Notes under the pieces: generated by a model
Database searches by the model: none
The model's input: the letters and a program-made list of their open reading frames with translations, nothing else
What the model was told of the DNA's origin: nothing
Source: Spirochaeta sp.
GTDB taxonomy: Bacteria; Spirochaetota; Spirochaetia; DSM-2461
DNA length: 19,340 nt
NCBI GenBank assembly: GCA_030592625.1
Contig: JAUVIY010000013.1
Coordinates: 1-19,340, forward strand
Direction: 5' to 3'
Part shown: positions 8,534 through 14,808 of the stretch, in pieces
Position numbering within the stretch: position 1 is the first letter of the stretch
Layout: every line of letters begins with the position of its first letter
Position numbers and translations under genes: made by a program

Positions 8534-8563
8534 ATGATAGACCGGGACCACCGGTGTGGTCGA
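8534..8563 (-). promoter_or_regulatory. Candidate promoter of upp with inverted repeat in the spacer
   Basis: Minus-strand TCGACC (8563-8558), 18-nt spacer, TATCAT (8539-8534), giving a leader of about 25 nt that contains the Shine-Dalgarno. A perfect ACCAC-N4-GTGGT inverted repeat (8548-8561) lies in the spacer and -35, a position typical of an operator. Confidence 0.45.
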
Positions 8564-8650
8564 TGGTCAGTTACCCCCTGCCGGGCGATACGGAACCGGC
8601 CTGTGGAACAATATTTATTTTGGGATACCGGGGTCACCGCCCATTTTACA

Positions 8651-8827
8651 TCAGAAAGATAAGCCGCCGCTGACCGATGCTGACAAACCACGATCCCCGT
8701 CATCCAGGAGGTCGGTACCAATGACGTCAATAACAAGATTGAATCGACCGTCCTTGACGGGGTGAATCCGGATACCTGTATTGAATGCGCCTCGTGCCGC
8801 CGCGTTCACCTGCGCTGCAGAGACGGT
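8651..8827 (-). pseudogene. C-terminal remainder of the interrupted outer-membrane-type gene
   Basis: Directly after the TAG at 8830-8828 the same frame stays open for 58 more codons and stops at TGA 8653-8651. The predicted peptide has alternating hydrophobic residues as in beta-strands and ends GGLSF, with the C-terminal phenylalanine typical of outer-membrane beta-barrels. I therefore read it as the true end of the protein encoded at 9430-8828, separated by a single nonsense codon (TAC or TAT to TAG would be enough). It has no start or ribosome site of its own. Confidence 0.7.
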
Positions 8828-9430
8828 CTAGGAGAAATTGGCAAAGTCCGTCACCCAATAGACGAAATTCTTGAATGTGCTTGGAAACAGGCTCATGGAA
8901 AATCCCATACCATAGATGAATTGACTGCTGAAATTTCCACCCTCCAGTAATTGCCAGCCGATTGTGGCCGTAGTCACGGCCGGCATACCGAAGAAATTCC
9001 CACCGTAAGTCGCGGCCAGGTAGAGTTTCGCGCTGTTCTGGTCCACAGGACTGTTATACATTTCAAAATCTCCGCCAAGGGCCAGTGCGGTTCCGCCGGA
9101 CTTGGTCAGCTGGAACTTTCCTCCAATGACGAAATTCTGCAGACCATCATTTAACTGCATCAGGCCGGAAACTTCGAATCTCTGAAATAAACTTACGGCG
9201 AACCTGGGGAGGTGGTCGAAATTCTCACCCCCGGTCCATACAAATCCGTATCCGATATCAAGACCAACCTTGGCGTTCTCCCACCCGATTCGAGCATCGG
9301 GAACAACGATAAGGCCTGTAGAGCCGTTGAGGGTCATGCCATTGGCCGATCCGGCGGATACATTCTGTGCGAATGCTCCGGTGACAACCAGGGTAGCCAG
9401 CAAAATGACAACGATAATACGTTTCTTCAT
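8828..9430 (-). CDS. Outer-membrane beta-barrel-like protein, interrupted by an in-frame TAG
   Basis: 200 aa up to the TAG; 259 codons if read through to 8651. Residues 1-21 form a clear signal peptide (KKR, hydrophobic core, cleavage at AFA-Q). The rest is rich in Gly, Phe, Tyr and Asn with alternating hydrophobic residues, including STGLIVVPDARIGWENAKVG, and looks like a small beta-barrel. The ATG has AGAGGAG 6 nt upstream. The frame continues unbroken after TAG to an aromatic C-terminus, so the truncated form would lack its last strands and the terminal assembly signal. It could be a pseudogene, a read-through gene or a base error. No specific family recognised. Confidence 0.65.
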   Translation of the reverse strand: MKKRIIVVILLATLVVTGAFAQNVSAGSANGMTLNGSTGLIVVPDARIGWENAKVGLDIGYGFVWTGGENFDHLPRFAVSLFQRFEVSGLMQLNDGLQNFVIGGKFQLTKSGGTALALGGDFEMYNSPVDQNSAKLYLAATYGGNFFGMPAVTTATIGWQLLEGGNFSSQFIYGMGFSMSLFPSTFKNFVYWVTDFANFS

Positions 9431-9684
9431 AAATCACTCCTCTTAACAGGTTACCCTATTAAGGTAACGCCTGATTCCTGATGATAGCAAGGTTTTGGAT
9501 GACCTCTGGCGCACTGATCACGAAACTTCTGCGATAATCGGTGGAAACTTGATTCTAAGCAAAATACCGGGCCCGGGGAATCGTCCTACTCCCTCGCTAC
9601 ACCCTGGAATCGATGCATGTGCAATATAAACGAGAAAATCCCATCATCATGACAGGATTTTATTTCTTATTCACTTGATGTGAT
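9431..9684. other. Intergenic region with inverted repeat
   Basis: No ORF found. It contains GTTACC-N7-GGTAAC (9450-9468), about 20 bp upstream of the outer-membrane gene start, which could be an operator or a 5'-leader hairpin. A palindromic CCGGGCCCGG (9568-9577) is also present. No good promoter could be placed for the minus-strand gene. Confidence 0.35.
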
Positions 9685-9722
9685 TCATCTCCGGGGATAA
9701 TCGAAACCCCGTTTCCGGGATG
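9685..9722 (-). repeat. tRNA-Glu 3'-end fragment (direct repeat of 11736-11773)
   Basis: 38 bp matching 35 of 38 positions of the 3' part of the intact tRNA-Glu gene, in the same orientation, from the 3' side of the anticodon loop to just past the discriminator base. One change breaks the T-stem, so it is not a functional tRNA. The placement, with the full tRNA at one end of a 2-kb segment and a copy of its 3' end at the other, is what site-specific integration into a tRNA gene leaves. Only faint similarity to the tRNA 5' half continues past 9722, so a decayed second tRNA-Glu gene remains possible. Confidence 0.7.
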
Positions 9723-9780
9723 GGCCGGGTACCACAGAATATTGCTTTCGCGGATTGTATGACGTGATATCATCAATACT

Positions 9781-11100
9781 ATGACAGGAATCACCGGTCC
9801 ATCGATCAATCTATCACAACTCTCCCATCCGTCGAAACTCTTCGTCGAGGTGACCAGCCGCTGTAACATCACCTGCCCGATGTGTGTCAAGCAGTCACCG
9901 TATTGCGGCATCGCCGACGGAGATATGAAAATGTCTACTTTTAAAGCTCTCAGACCCGTCTTTCCTGATATCAAGAGCCTTATCCTGAACGGCATCGGAG
10001 AACCCTTATTGCATCCACTTCTGGATCAATTCGTCTCTGAAGCCCGGGACCGAATGCCCCGGGAGGGTCGCATCGGATTTCAGACCAATGGTCAACTCCT
10101 GACGGACAAACAAATGCACAGCCTGGTGACTGCGGGCCTGGATAGAATCTCCTTCTCCCTGGATGCCGTAACACCGGATCTCTTCGAACAGGTTCGAATC
10201 GGTGCGGATCTGCACAGCCTGGAGGAAGCGTTGGACATCAGTTCCCGGCATAAAAATACCAATAGCAATCGACCATTGGAAATTGGAATCGAGTACGTAC
10301 TGCAAAAAGACAATATGAATGATCTGCCCACTTCGCTGCGATGGGCAGCTTCACGGGGAGTAGATTTTGCTCTGGTGACCCATCTCCTGGCATACGATGA
10401 ATCCATGAATGATCAGGCGGTATTTGACCGTACAACCGATATGGCCCTGGCTCACTACCGAACATGGCGGGGAAAAGCGGATGCCGAGGGTCTCAACCTC
10501 GAGGAATACTACGATATTCTCTGGAAATACCATAAGACCGAAGACGAACAGAGACTGGTGAATATTGTCGACAGGATGGTTCAGGATGCAATAGATAAGG
10601 ATATTTTTTTCAACTTGAAGAATCTCCTTGAGCGGCATGATGATGATCACGACAAACTCATATCGGTCATGAGAGAGGCCGAAAAGGTGGCGGCGGACAC
10701 CGGTCTGCGACTGACACTGCCGGCTCATTCACCCCGATACGAGCGGCGTTGTGATTTCATCGAGGAGGGCGGAGCATTCATCAGTTGGGATGGGCATGTC
10801 CATCCCTGTTATTTCCTCTGGCATACCTATTCTTGTTTCGTGACCGAATGGCAAAAATATGTCACTGCCCGGGATTTCGGCACCATCGATGAGGAATTAC
10901 TTTCGTCGATCTGGAATAAACCGGAATATTCAGATTTCCGGACTACGGCGGCAACCTACGATTATCCTTTTTGTACAAATTGCACTCTGGCTCCCTGTGA
11001 TTACATCGACTCGGAAACCTTCGAACAGGATTGCTTCACCAACACCATACCTTGCGGGGATTGCCAGTGGTGCCTCGGACTCTTCCAGTGTCTTCAGTAA
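9781..11100 (+). CDS. Radical SAM protein with Cys-rich SPASM-like C-terminus
   Basis: 439 aa. The radical SAM CxxxCxxC motif (C-N-I-T-C-P-M-C) begins at about residue 28 after a strand FVEVTSRC, binding the 4Fe-4S cluster that cleaves SAM. GIGEPLLHP provides the GGE-like SAM-binding strand. The C-terminal third carries about eleven Cys, including FCTNC, PC, DC, and a final PCGDCQWC...QC, consistent with a SPASM/twitch domain holding further Fe-S clusters. Such proteins usually modify peptides or mature metalloenzymes; no peptide substrate gene is visible nearby. No Shine-Dalgarno is seen; TATCAT lies 7 nt before the ATG. The gene is isolated and sits between tRNA-Glu-derived repeats, suggesting acquisition by transfer. 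Confidence 0.82.
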   Translation: MTGITGPSINLSQLSHPSKLFVEVTSRCNITCPMCVKQSPYCGIADGDMKMSTFKALRPVFPDIKSLILNGIGEPLLHPLLDQFVSEARDRMPREGRIGFQTNGQLLTDKQMHSLVTAGLDRISFSLDAVTPDLFEQVRIGADLHSLEEALDISSRHKNTNSNRPLEIGIEYVLQKDNMNDLPTSLRWAASRGVDFALVTHLLAYDESMNDQAVFDRTTDMALAHYRTWRGKADAEGLNLEEYYDILWKYHKTEDEQRLVNIVDRMVQDAIDKDIFFNLKNLLERHDDDHDKLISVMREAEKVAADTGLRLTLPAHSPRYERRCDFIEEGGAFISWDGHVHPCYFLWHTYSCFVTEWQKYVTARDFGTIDEELLSSIWNKPEYSDFRTTAATYDYPFCTNCTLAPCDYIDSETFEQDCFTNTIPCGDCQWCLGLFQCLQ

Positions 11101-11679
11101 CAGATTGACTTTGCTCAGCCGCAGTTTTTGACTCCCTGCCGACAGGAGATCACCCAGATTCATATAATGCATTAATAACTTATGAACACCCGGTCACATA
11201 ATCAGATTCGGAATATAAGGTAACCATGAGCAACACAATAATCATCATTACATAGAGAGAAAGTATACACTTCGTTGCTTTCTCAAGTGGAGGAATCTGT
11301 CCCGATCTGTACGTCAGATGCCGGGAATAGATCAAGCTCCCGGTCTGGGTAATACTTTTACATGGTAGTAGGTCAGTCCGGCGAAGGCAGTAGCCTATCC
11401 TCATCGCGGCAACCAGATGGTCCACAACCTCTGGTGCTCATGAAGCCGTATCAGCATCCGGGGCTTGCCGTAGAGTCCTGCCGTGATAACAACCTTCCTG
11501 AAGCCACCTCGTCACGATCGGGCTGTCCTGTAGACCGGGCCGGAAGAAATCTACCTGTTACAGGATTCCGAATCGACCCGTAATAGATTCCGCTAGAGCG
11601 CTTATAAACAGAAAAACGGCGCATTTTCTCCCCTTTGCAAGTGCTTTACCGACACTTGACTGACACGTAGGTTTTGAGA

Positions 11680-11704
11680 GAAACGCCGGTTTTCCGGTAG
11701 TTTC
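11680..11704 (-). terminator. Hairpin downstream of tRNA-Glu, possible terminator
   Basis: GAAAC and CCGG arms pair around a 4-nt loop (GAAAC 11680-11684 with GTTTC 11700-11704; CCGG with CCGG inside), with a small internal mismatch. It is the second hairpin after the tRNA 3' end on the minus strand. No strong U-run follows, so intrinsic termination is uncertain. Confidence 0.3.
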
Positions 11705-11705
11705 G

Positions 11706-11730
11706 CAAATCCCTACAAAGTAAGGATTTG
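11706..11730 (-). terminator. Hairpin just after tRNA-Glu 3' end, possible terminator or processing signal
   Basis: A perfect 7-bp stem CAAATCC (11706-11712) with GGATTTG (11724-11730), 11-nt loop, begins 7 nt beyond the tRNA-Glu discriminator base on the minus strand. There is no U-run, so it may be a 3'-processing or protective structure rather than a terminator. Confidence 0.3.
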
Positions 11731-11736
11731 AACTGT

Positions 11737-11808
11737 CATCTCCAGGGGTAATCGAAACCCCGTTGCCGGGATGAAAACCCGGTGTCCTAACCACTAGACG
11801 ATGGAGAC
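11737..11808 (-). tRNA. tRNA-Glu (anticodon UUC)
   Basis: 72 nt. Acceptor GTCTCCA pairs with TGGAGAT (G-U at the end). The anticodon arm is CCGGG / CCCGG around a 7-nt loop carrying TTC, and the T-arm is GGGGT / ACCCC with loop TTCGATT. The discriminator is G; CCA is not encoded. It lies 23 bp downstream of tRNA-Lys on the same strand and is presumably co-transcribed. Its 3' part is duplicated at 9685-9722. Confidence 0.95.
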
Positions 11809-11831
11809 ATGTAATCCGGCGGACCGGATAT

Positions 11832-11904
11832 TGAGCCGCAAAGGATTCGAACCTTTGACCCACGCCTTAAAAGGGCGTTGCTCTACCTACTGAGCTAGCG
11901 GCCC
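11832..11904 (-). tRNA. tRNA-Lys (anticodon UUU)
   Basis: 73 nt cloverleaf: acceptor GGGCCGC with GCGGCTC, D-arm GCTC/GAGC, anticodon arm ACGCC/GGCGT with loop CTTTTAA (TTT), T-arm AAAGG/CCTTT with loop TTCGAAT, discriminator A, no encoded CCA. It is the first gene of a two-tRNA unit with tRNA-Glu. Confidence 0.96.
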
Positions 11905-11914
11905 GCGAGGTAAG

Positions 11915-11943
11915 AATCTACCGATGGTATAGGTTTGTGTCAA
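11915..11943 (-). promoter_or_regulatory. Promoter of the tRNA-Lys/tRNA-Glu unit
   Basis: Minus strand: perfect TTGACA (11943-11938), 17-nt spacer, TAGATT (11920-11915). It lies 10 nt before the mature tRNA-Lys 5' end and just after the stop codon of the TPR gene upstream. Confidence 0.7.
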
Positions 11944-11973
11944 CGCCCGCAGAACAATATTTCCCAAAAGATA

Positions 11974-12621
11974 TTACGAGCCTCGAACACGCTCCAGGCC
12001 GACTCTGGCTTCTTCAAGGGACGGTTGAAGATCGAGAGCTGTGGAATAGGCCTGTTCAGCACCCTCCATGTCGGCAAACTGCTCCCTGGCGTAACCTAAC
12101 CGGGCCCACCATCGTGCAATCTGCGGACTGTGGTGAAGTGCAGTCGAGAAGGCGATATCAGCATGATGGAATTCGGCGAGACGAAGGAAGATTTCACCCA
12201 TGAAGTAATAGACTACATCAATCCGTTCACCGGTGGGACTTAAAGAAATGTACTCTTCAAACAGTGTCAGAGCATCGAGGTTACGACCCAGATAAAAAAG
12301 GGCTTCAGCTTCGATTTCAACTATGCGAATATCGTAACGAACTTCGTTTCGCGCCTGTCTGGCACTGGTAAGCGCATTTTCATACTGTCCGAGACGTATA
12401 TACGACCAACCGAGTACGGTGAAGGAATCCATCCGCAGCTTAGATTGGTCGGTTCCGCGTTCCTGCAGCTCCAGGAGACAGACCTGGACAGCCTGTTCGT
12501 ACTGCCCCTGCCGATAGAGCTCTAAAGCATCAGGTTTTTGCTGAGCACCGAGAGAAAAGACGGTTGAAAAAAAGCATACAACGATAAGTCCGAAGATGAA
12601 TCCGGTGGATGATCGAATCAT
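11974..12621 (-). CDS. Exported TPR-repeat protein
   Basis: 215 aa. Signal peptide of about 26 residues, with likely cleavage after SLGA and before QQ. There is no lipobox Cys, so the mature protein is probably periplasmic or surface-exposed. The mature part is tetratricopeptide repeats: A-L-E-L-Y-R-Q-G-Q-Y-E-Q-A, then LGWSYIRLGQYENAL, a degenerate pair, ARLGYAREQFADMEGAEQAY and a capping helix. TPRs serve as docking surfaces; the partner is unknown. The start ATG 12621 overlaps the bactofilin stop as ATGA, which ties it to the bactofilin and suggests a shared role in envelope or cell-shape organisation (inference). Confidence 0.82.
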   Translation of the reverse strand: MIRSSTGFIFGLIVVCFFSTVFSLGAQQKPDALELYRQGQYEQAVQVCLLELQERGTDQSKLRMDSFTVLGWSYIRLGQYENALTSARQARNEVRYDIRIVEIEAEALFYLGRNLDALTLFEEYISLSPTGERIDVVYYFMGEIFLRLAEFHHADIAFSTALHHSPQIARWWARLGYAREQFADMEGAEQAYSTALDLQPSLEEARVGLERVRGS

Positions 12622-12986
12622 GAGGCACCGCCTTTTTTGGGACGCATACGGCTGACACCATCAAAACGACAACCGGTATCCATGACAATTTTAGGAGCCG
12701 TAATATCACCCACAACTTCGGCCTTACCCTGCAGCTCGACACGAGTGGTGGCATTGATGCTTCCCCTCACCCGGCCGCGGACAAAAACCGAATCGGCCAC
12801 AATGTCGGCTTCGACATCGGCATCAGCTGCGATATAAAGATCGCCGGTAGCCCGGATTTTGCCCTGATACCGGCCTTTAATCATGAGCTCCTTTGTGAAG
12901 GAGGCTTCCCCTTCAAAGCTGATATCTTCGGCGAGAACAGTATCAAGTTTGTTCTCATTCACCCGCCGTTCGTGTATTTCCGCCAT
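12618..12986 (-). CDS. Bactofilin family cytoskeletal protein
   Basis: 122 aa, typical for bactofilins (formerly DUF583). After a short polar N-terminus, a run of short beta-strands forms the right-handed beta-helix: periodic hydrophobic/Gly pattern through ELMIKGRYQGKIRATGDLYI, then VEADIVADSVFVRGRVRGSI and VELQGKAEVVGDITAPKIVM, ending in a basic tail. Bactofilins polymerise without nucleotide into membrane-associated filaments that guide cell-wall enzymes and shape. Two ATGs are adjacent (12989, 12986). The second is chosen because the GGGAGG site is only 1 nt from the first but 4 nt from the second. Its A overlaps the tyrA-like stop. Confidence 0.9.
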   Translation of the reverse strand: MAEIHERRVNENKLDTVLAEDISFEGEASFTKELMIKGRYQGKIRATGDLYIAADADVEADIVADSVFVRGRVRGSINATTRVELQGKAEVVGDITAPKIVMDTGCRFDGVSRMRPKKGGAS

Positions 12987-13744
12987 CATTCCTCCCGAGG
13001 CACTTCTATCAAATCGAATTTTTCAAGCATGACGTTGATCGCCTGATGCAGATCCTGACGCATCGGAACAGTATATGGATTATATTGCTGGAGATCGACG
13101 AACAAACTCCATGGATCGTTACAGGTCTGCCGGACGATGTCCAGCAGATCGTTATAACCGACGGTTCCTATGGCGCTCTGGTTCAGATTGAGTTCCCCGA
13201 GAACTCTCCCGATAAAATGGGTGATGCCCTGGGAGTACGCCGCCTCCCGGTCGTGCTGCTCCGGGGTCATGTTCACTACGTTCAACCCCATGGAGTCGAA
13301 GTAACCTCGCCAGAGGTCAGCTTTCGCATCATCCATGCGCATCGGTGAGAATACCAGCGGCAAACCCTCTATTCCGTCTTTCCCGGAATCCGGCCCGAAC
13401 ATGGGATGGGTCGCGAGGATGTCCACATCCGGGGGCAGCAGCCGTACCATGGCTTTGGAAGGATGAACTTTCACCGAACAGGTATCCATCACCAGTGTAC
13501 CGGGTTTGAGTTTTACGGCTATGTGCTCCAGGACGGTTTCCATCGCAGAGATGGCCACACATAAAACAATGACGTCGGCGGAAAGCAGTTCATCTTCCGA
13601 GACTCGGCGGACACCCTCCGGGGTGGGCCGCGACTCATTACGAGACCATCCGATGACGGGAATCCCGAAAACGGTGAAACGGGAAGCGAGCTGCTTCGCC
13701 CAGAATCCACCGAATCTACCGAGGCCGTAAACACCGATTACCAT
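12986..13744 (-). CDS. tyrA: Prephenate dehydrogenase family protein
   Basis: 252 aa. NAD(P)-binding GLGRFGGF at residues 7-14, DTCSVK at 87-92, the family-typical THPMFGPDS at 112-120, and SQGITHFIGR carrying the conserved catalytic-region His. It would oxidatively decarboxylate prephenate (or arogenate) toward tyrosine in the cytoplasm. There is no chorismate mutase or ACT domain, so it is a minimal form without obvious tyrosine feedback domain; it is also shorter than many TyrA proteins. First gene of the tyrA-bactofilin-TPR operon. The ATG lacks a Shine-Dalgarno; an extended -10 (TGGTATGAT) ends 6 nt before it, so the mRNA may be leaderless. Confidence 0.83.
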   Translation of the reverse strand: MVIGVYGLGRFGGFWAKQLASRFTVFGIPVIGWSRNESRPTPEGVRRVSEDELLSADVIVLCVAISAMETVLEHIAVKLKPGTLVMDTCSVKVHPSKAMVRLLPPDVDILATHPMFGPDSGKDGIEGLPLVFSPMRMDDAKADLWRGYFDSMGLNVVNMTPEQHDREAAYSQGITHFIGRVLGELNLNQSAIGTVGYNDLLDIVRQTCNDPWSLFVDLQQYNPYTVPMRQDLHQAINVMLEKFDLIEVPREE

Positions 13745-13750
13745 GCGGCG

Positions 13751-13759
13751 ATCATACCA
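13751..13759 (-). promoter_or_regulatory. Extended -10 promoter element for the tyrA-like operon
   Basis: Minus strand TGG-TATGAT, hexamer at 13756-13751, an extended -10 with 5/6 match. Only 6 nt (CGCCGC) separate it from the ATG at 13744, so transcription should start at or next to the start codon. A possible -35 TTGAAG lies 19 nt upstream. Confidence 0.5.
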
Positions 13760-13799
13760 TTAACACCCCTCACCGCTTCAACCACCGGGCCGCTTACGA

Positions 13800-13805
13800 T
13801 ATGAT
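13800..13805 (+). promoter_or_regulatory. -10 element for the pta-dapB-dapA operon
   Basis: TATGAT (5/6) followed by GGTACC and the ATG at 13812, a 6-nt gap, with no Shine-Dalgarno. The -35 (TTCAAC, 17 nt upstream) is weak. It mirrors the -10 of the divergent operon on the other strand. Confidence 0.45.
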
Positions 13806-13811
13806 GGTACC

Positions 13812-14807
13812 ATGACATTCACTGAGAAAATGACTGAAAAGGCCCGAACCATGGGCAAAACCCTCGTTCTGCCGGAAGGTACTGAACCACGGACCCTGAA
13901 GGCGGCACGTATTGTTACCGATGAAAAGATTGCAAAAATAGTGACTCTTGTCGGTAAAACCGACGCCGTGACTAAAGCGGCAATCGATGCCGGAGTCAGT
14001 CTGGAAGGCATAACAATCGTCGATCCCGCTGTATCGGCGAATCTGGAGTCATATGCTGCCGAATATCATGAACTGAGAAAACACAAGAAGGTTTCCCTTG
14101 AGGATGCCCGGATGAAAATCACCGATCCTCTACTCTGGGGCACCATGATGGTGAGAATGAATGATGCAGATGCCATGGTGGCCGGTGCGGAGAACGCCAC
14201 AGCCAAGGTGCTCATCGCCGGTTTCACCATCGTTAAAACCGCACCTGGCGTCAAATCGGCTTCCTCCTGTTTCGTGATGGATTTCCCGAATAATAAATGG
14301 GGAAAAGACGGTCTGTTTATATTCTCCGACTGCGCCACGATTCCCGAACCGACGGTGGATCAGCTGGCGGAGATTACTTTGGCCTCCGCAGTCTCATGTA
14401 GAAATTTCCTTCAGACGGAACCCGTTGTAGCCATGCTGTCCTTCTCCACGAAGGGTTCGGCATCCCATCCTTTAGTCAATAAGGTGCGCGATGCTTTGAA
14501 AATTGTTAAAGATAAAGCCCCGGATCTGATTGTCGACGGTGAGATGCAGCTGGATGCCGCAGTCGTTCCTTCAATCGGCGAGAAAAAGGCCCCGGGATCC
14601 CTGGTGGCCGGTAAGGCCAATACACTGATTTTCCCCGATCTCCAAGCCGGGAATATCGGTTACAAGATGGCCCAGAGATTTGCCGGTGCCGGTGCATACG
14701 GCCCGTTCCTTCAGGGTTTTGCCAAGCCCATCAGCGACCTGTCCCGGGGAGCATCGGTCAACGATATCGTCAACACCTGCGCGGTGACACTCACCCAGGC
14801 GGAATGA
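13812..14807 (+). CDS. pta: Phosphate acetyltransferase
   Basis: 331 aa, the size of the short single-domain Pta form. It converts acetyl-CoA + phosphate to acetyl phosphate + CoA, reversibly, in the cytoplasm. Family hallmarks are visible: VLPEGTEPRTLKAA near the N-terminus, MVAGAENATAKVL in the middle, DGEMQLDAA, and the C-terminal NTLIFPDLQAGNIGYKMAQR. No acetate kinase gene is adjacent; instead dapB follows after 1 nt, so the three genes pta-dapB-dapA form one unit. The ATG is probably used on a leaderless mRNA (see promoter entry). Confidence 0.95.
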   Translation: MTFTEKMTEKARTMGKTLVLPEGTEPRTLKAARIVTDEKIAKIVTLVGKTDAVTKAAIDAGVSLEGITIVDPAVSANLESYAAEYHELRKHKKVSLEDARMKITDPLLWGTMMVRMNDADAMVAGAENATAKVLIAGFTIVKTAPGVKSASSCFVMDFPNNKWGKDGLFIFSDCATIPEPTVDQLAEITLASAVSCRNFLQTEPVVAMLSFSTKGSASHPLVNKVRDALKIVKDKAPDLIVDGEMQLDAAVVPSIGEKKAPGSLVAGKANTLIFPDLQAGNIGYKMAQRFAGAGAYGPFLQGFAKPISDLSRGASVNDIVNTCAVTLTQAE

Positions 14808-14808
14808 C

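Larger units (their letters stand above)
11101..11735. other. Long non-coding region rich in inverted repeats
   Basis: No convincing ORF on either strand in about 630 bp. Inverted repeats include ATCTG-N5-CAGAT (11305-11319), CCGGGA-N11-TCCCGG (11321-11343), ACCAGA-N12-TCTGGT (about 11412-11435), and a TCCTGTAGA...TCTA...ACAGGA stem (about 11525-11566). CAAGTG-N9-CACTTG (11638-11658) and the hairpins listed after tRNA-Glu follow. This could be a structured RNA, remains of an inserted element, or both. I could not match it to RNase P RNA, tmRNA or a signal recognition particle RNA. Confidence 0.35.

Noticed and set aside
8502..8534. Eleven-residue N-terminal extension of the UPRTase from a TTG at 8534
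   Set aside because: The ATG at 8501 has a well-placed AAAAGGA site, and the extension overlaps the candidate promoter -10.
8828..8830. TAG decoded as pyrrolysine
   Set aside because: No pyl genes or insertion context visible, and pyrrolysine is not expected in a beta-barrel; a nonsense change is simpler.
11362..11425. Possible 4.5S/SRP RNA tip (GGTCAG...GTAGCC)
   Set aside because: The loop and the conserved 3' strand do not match the SRP RNA consensus and no long flanking helix forms.
11180..11425. 81-codon minus-strand frame in the non-coding stretch
   Set aside because: No ribosome site, no recognisable protein features, and it runs across several inverted repeats; looks like chance.
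11362..11583. 73-codon plus-strand frame in the same stretch
   Set aside because: Unusual composition, no Shine-Dalgarno, hydrophilic sequence without motif; likely chance.
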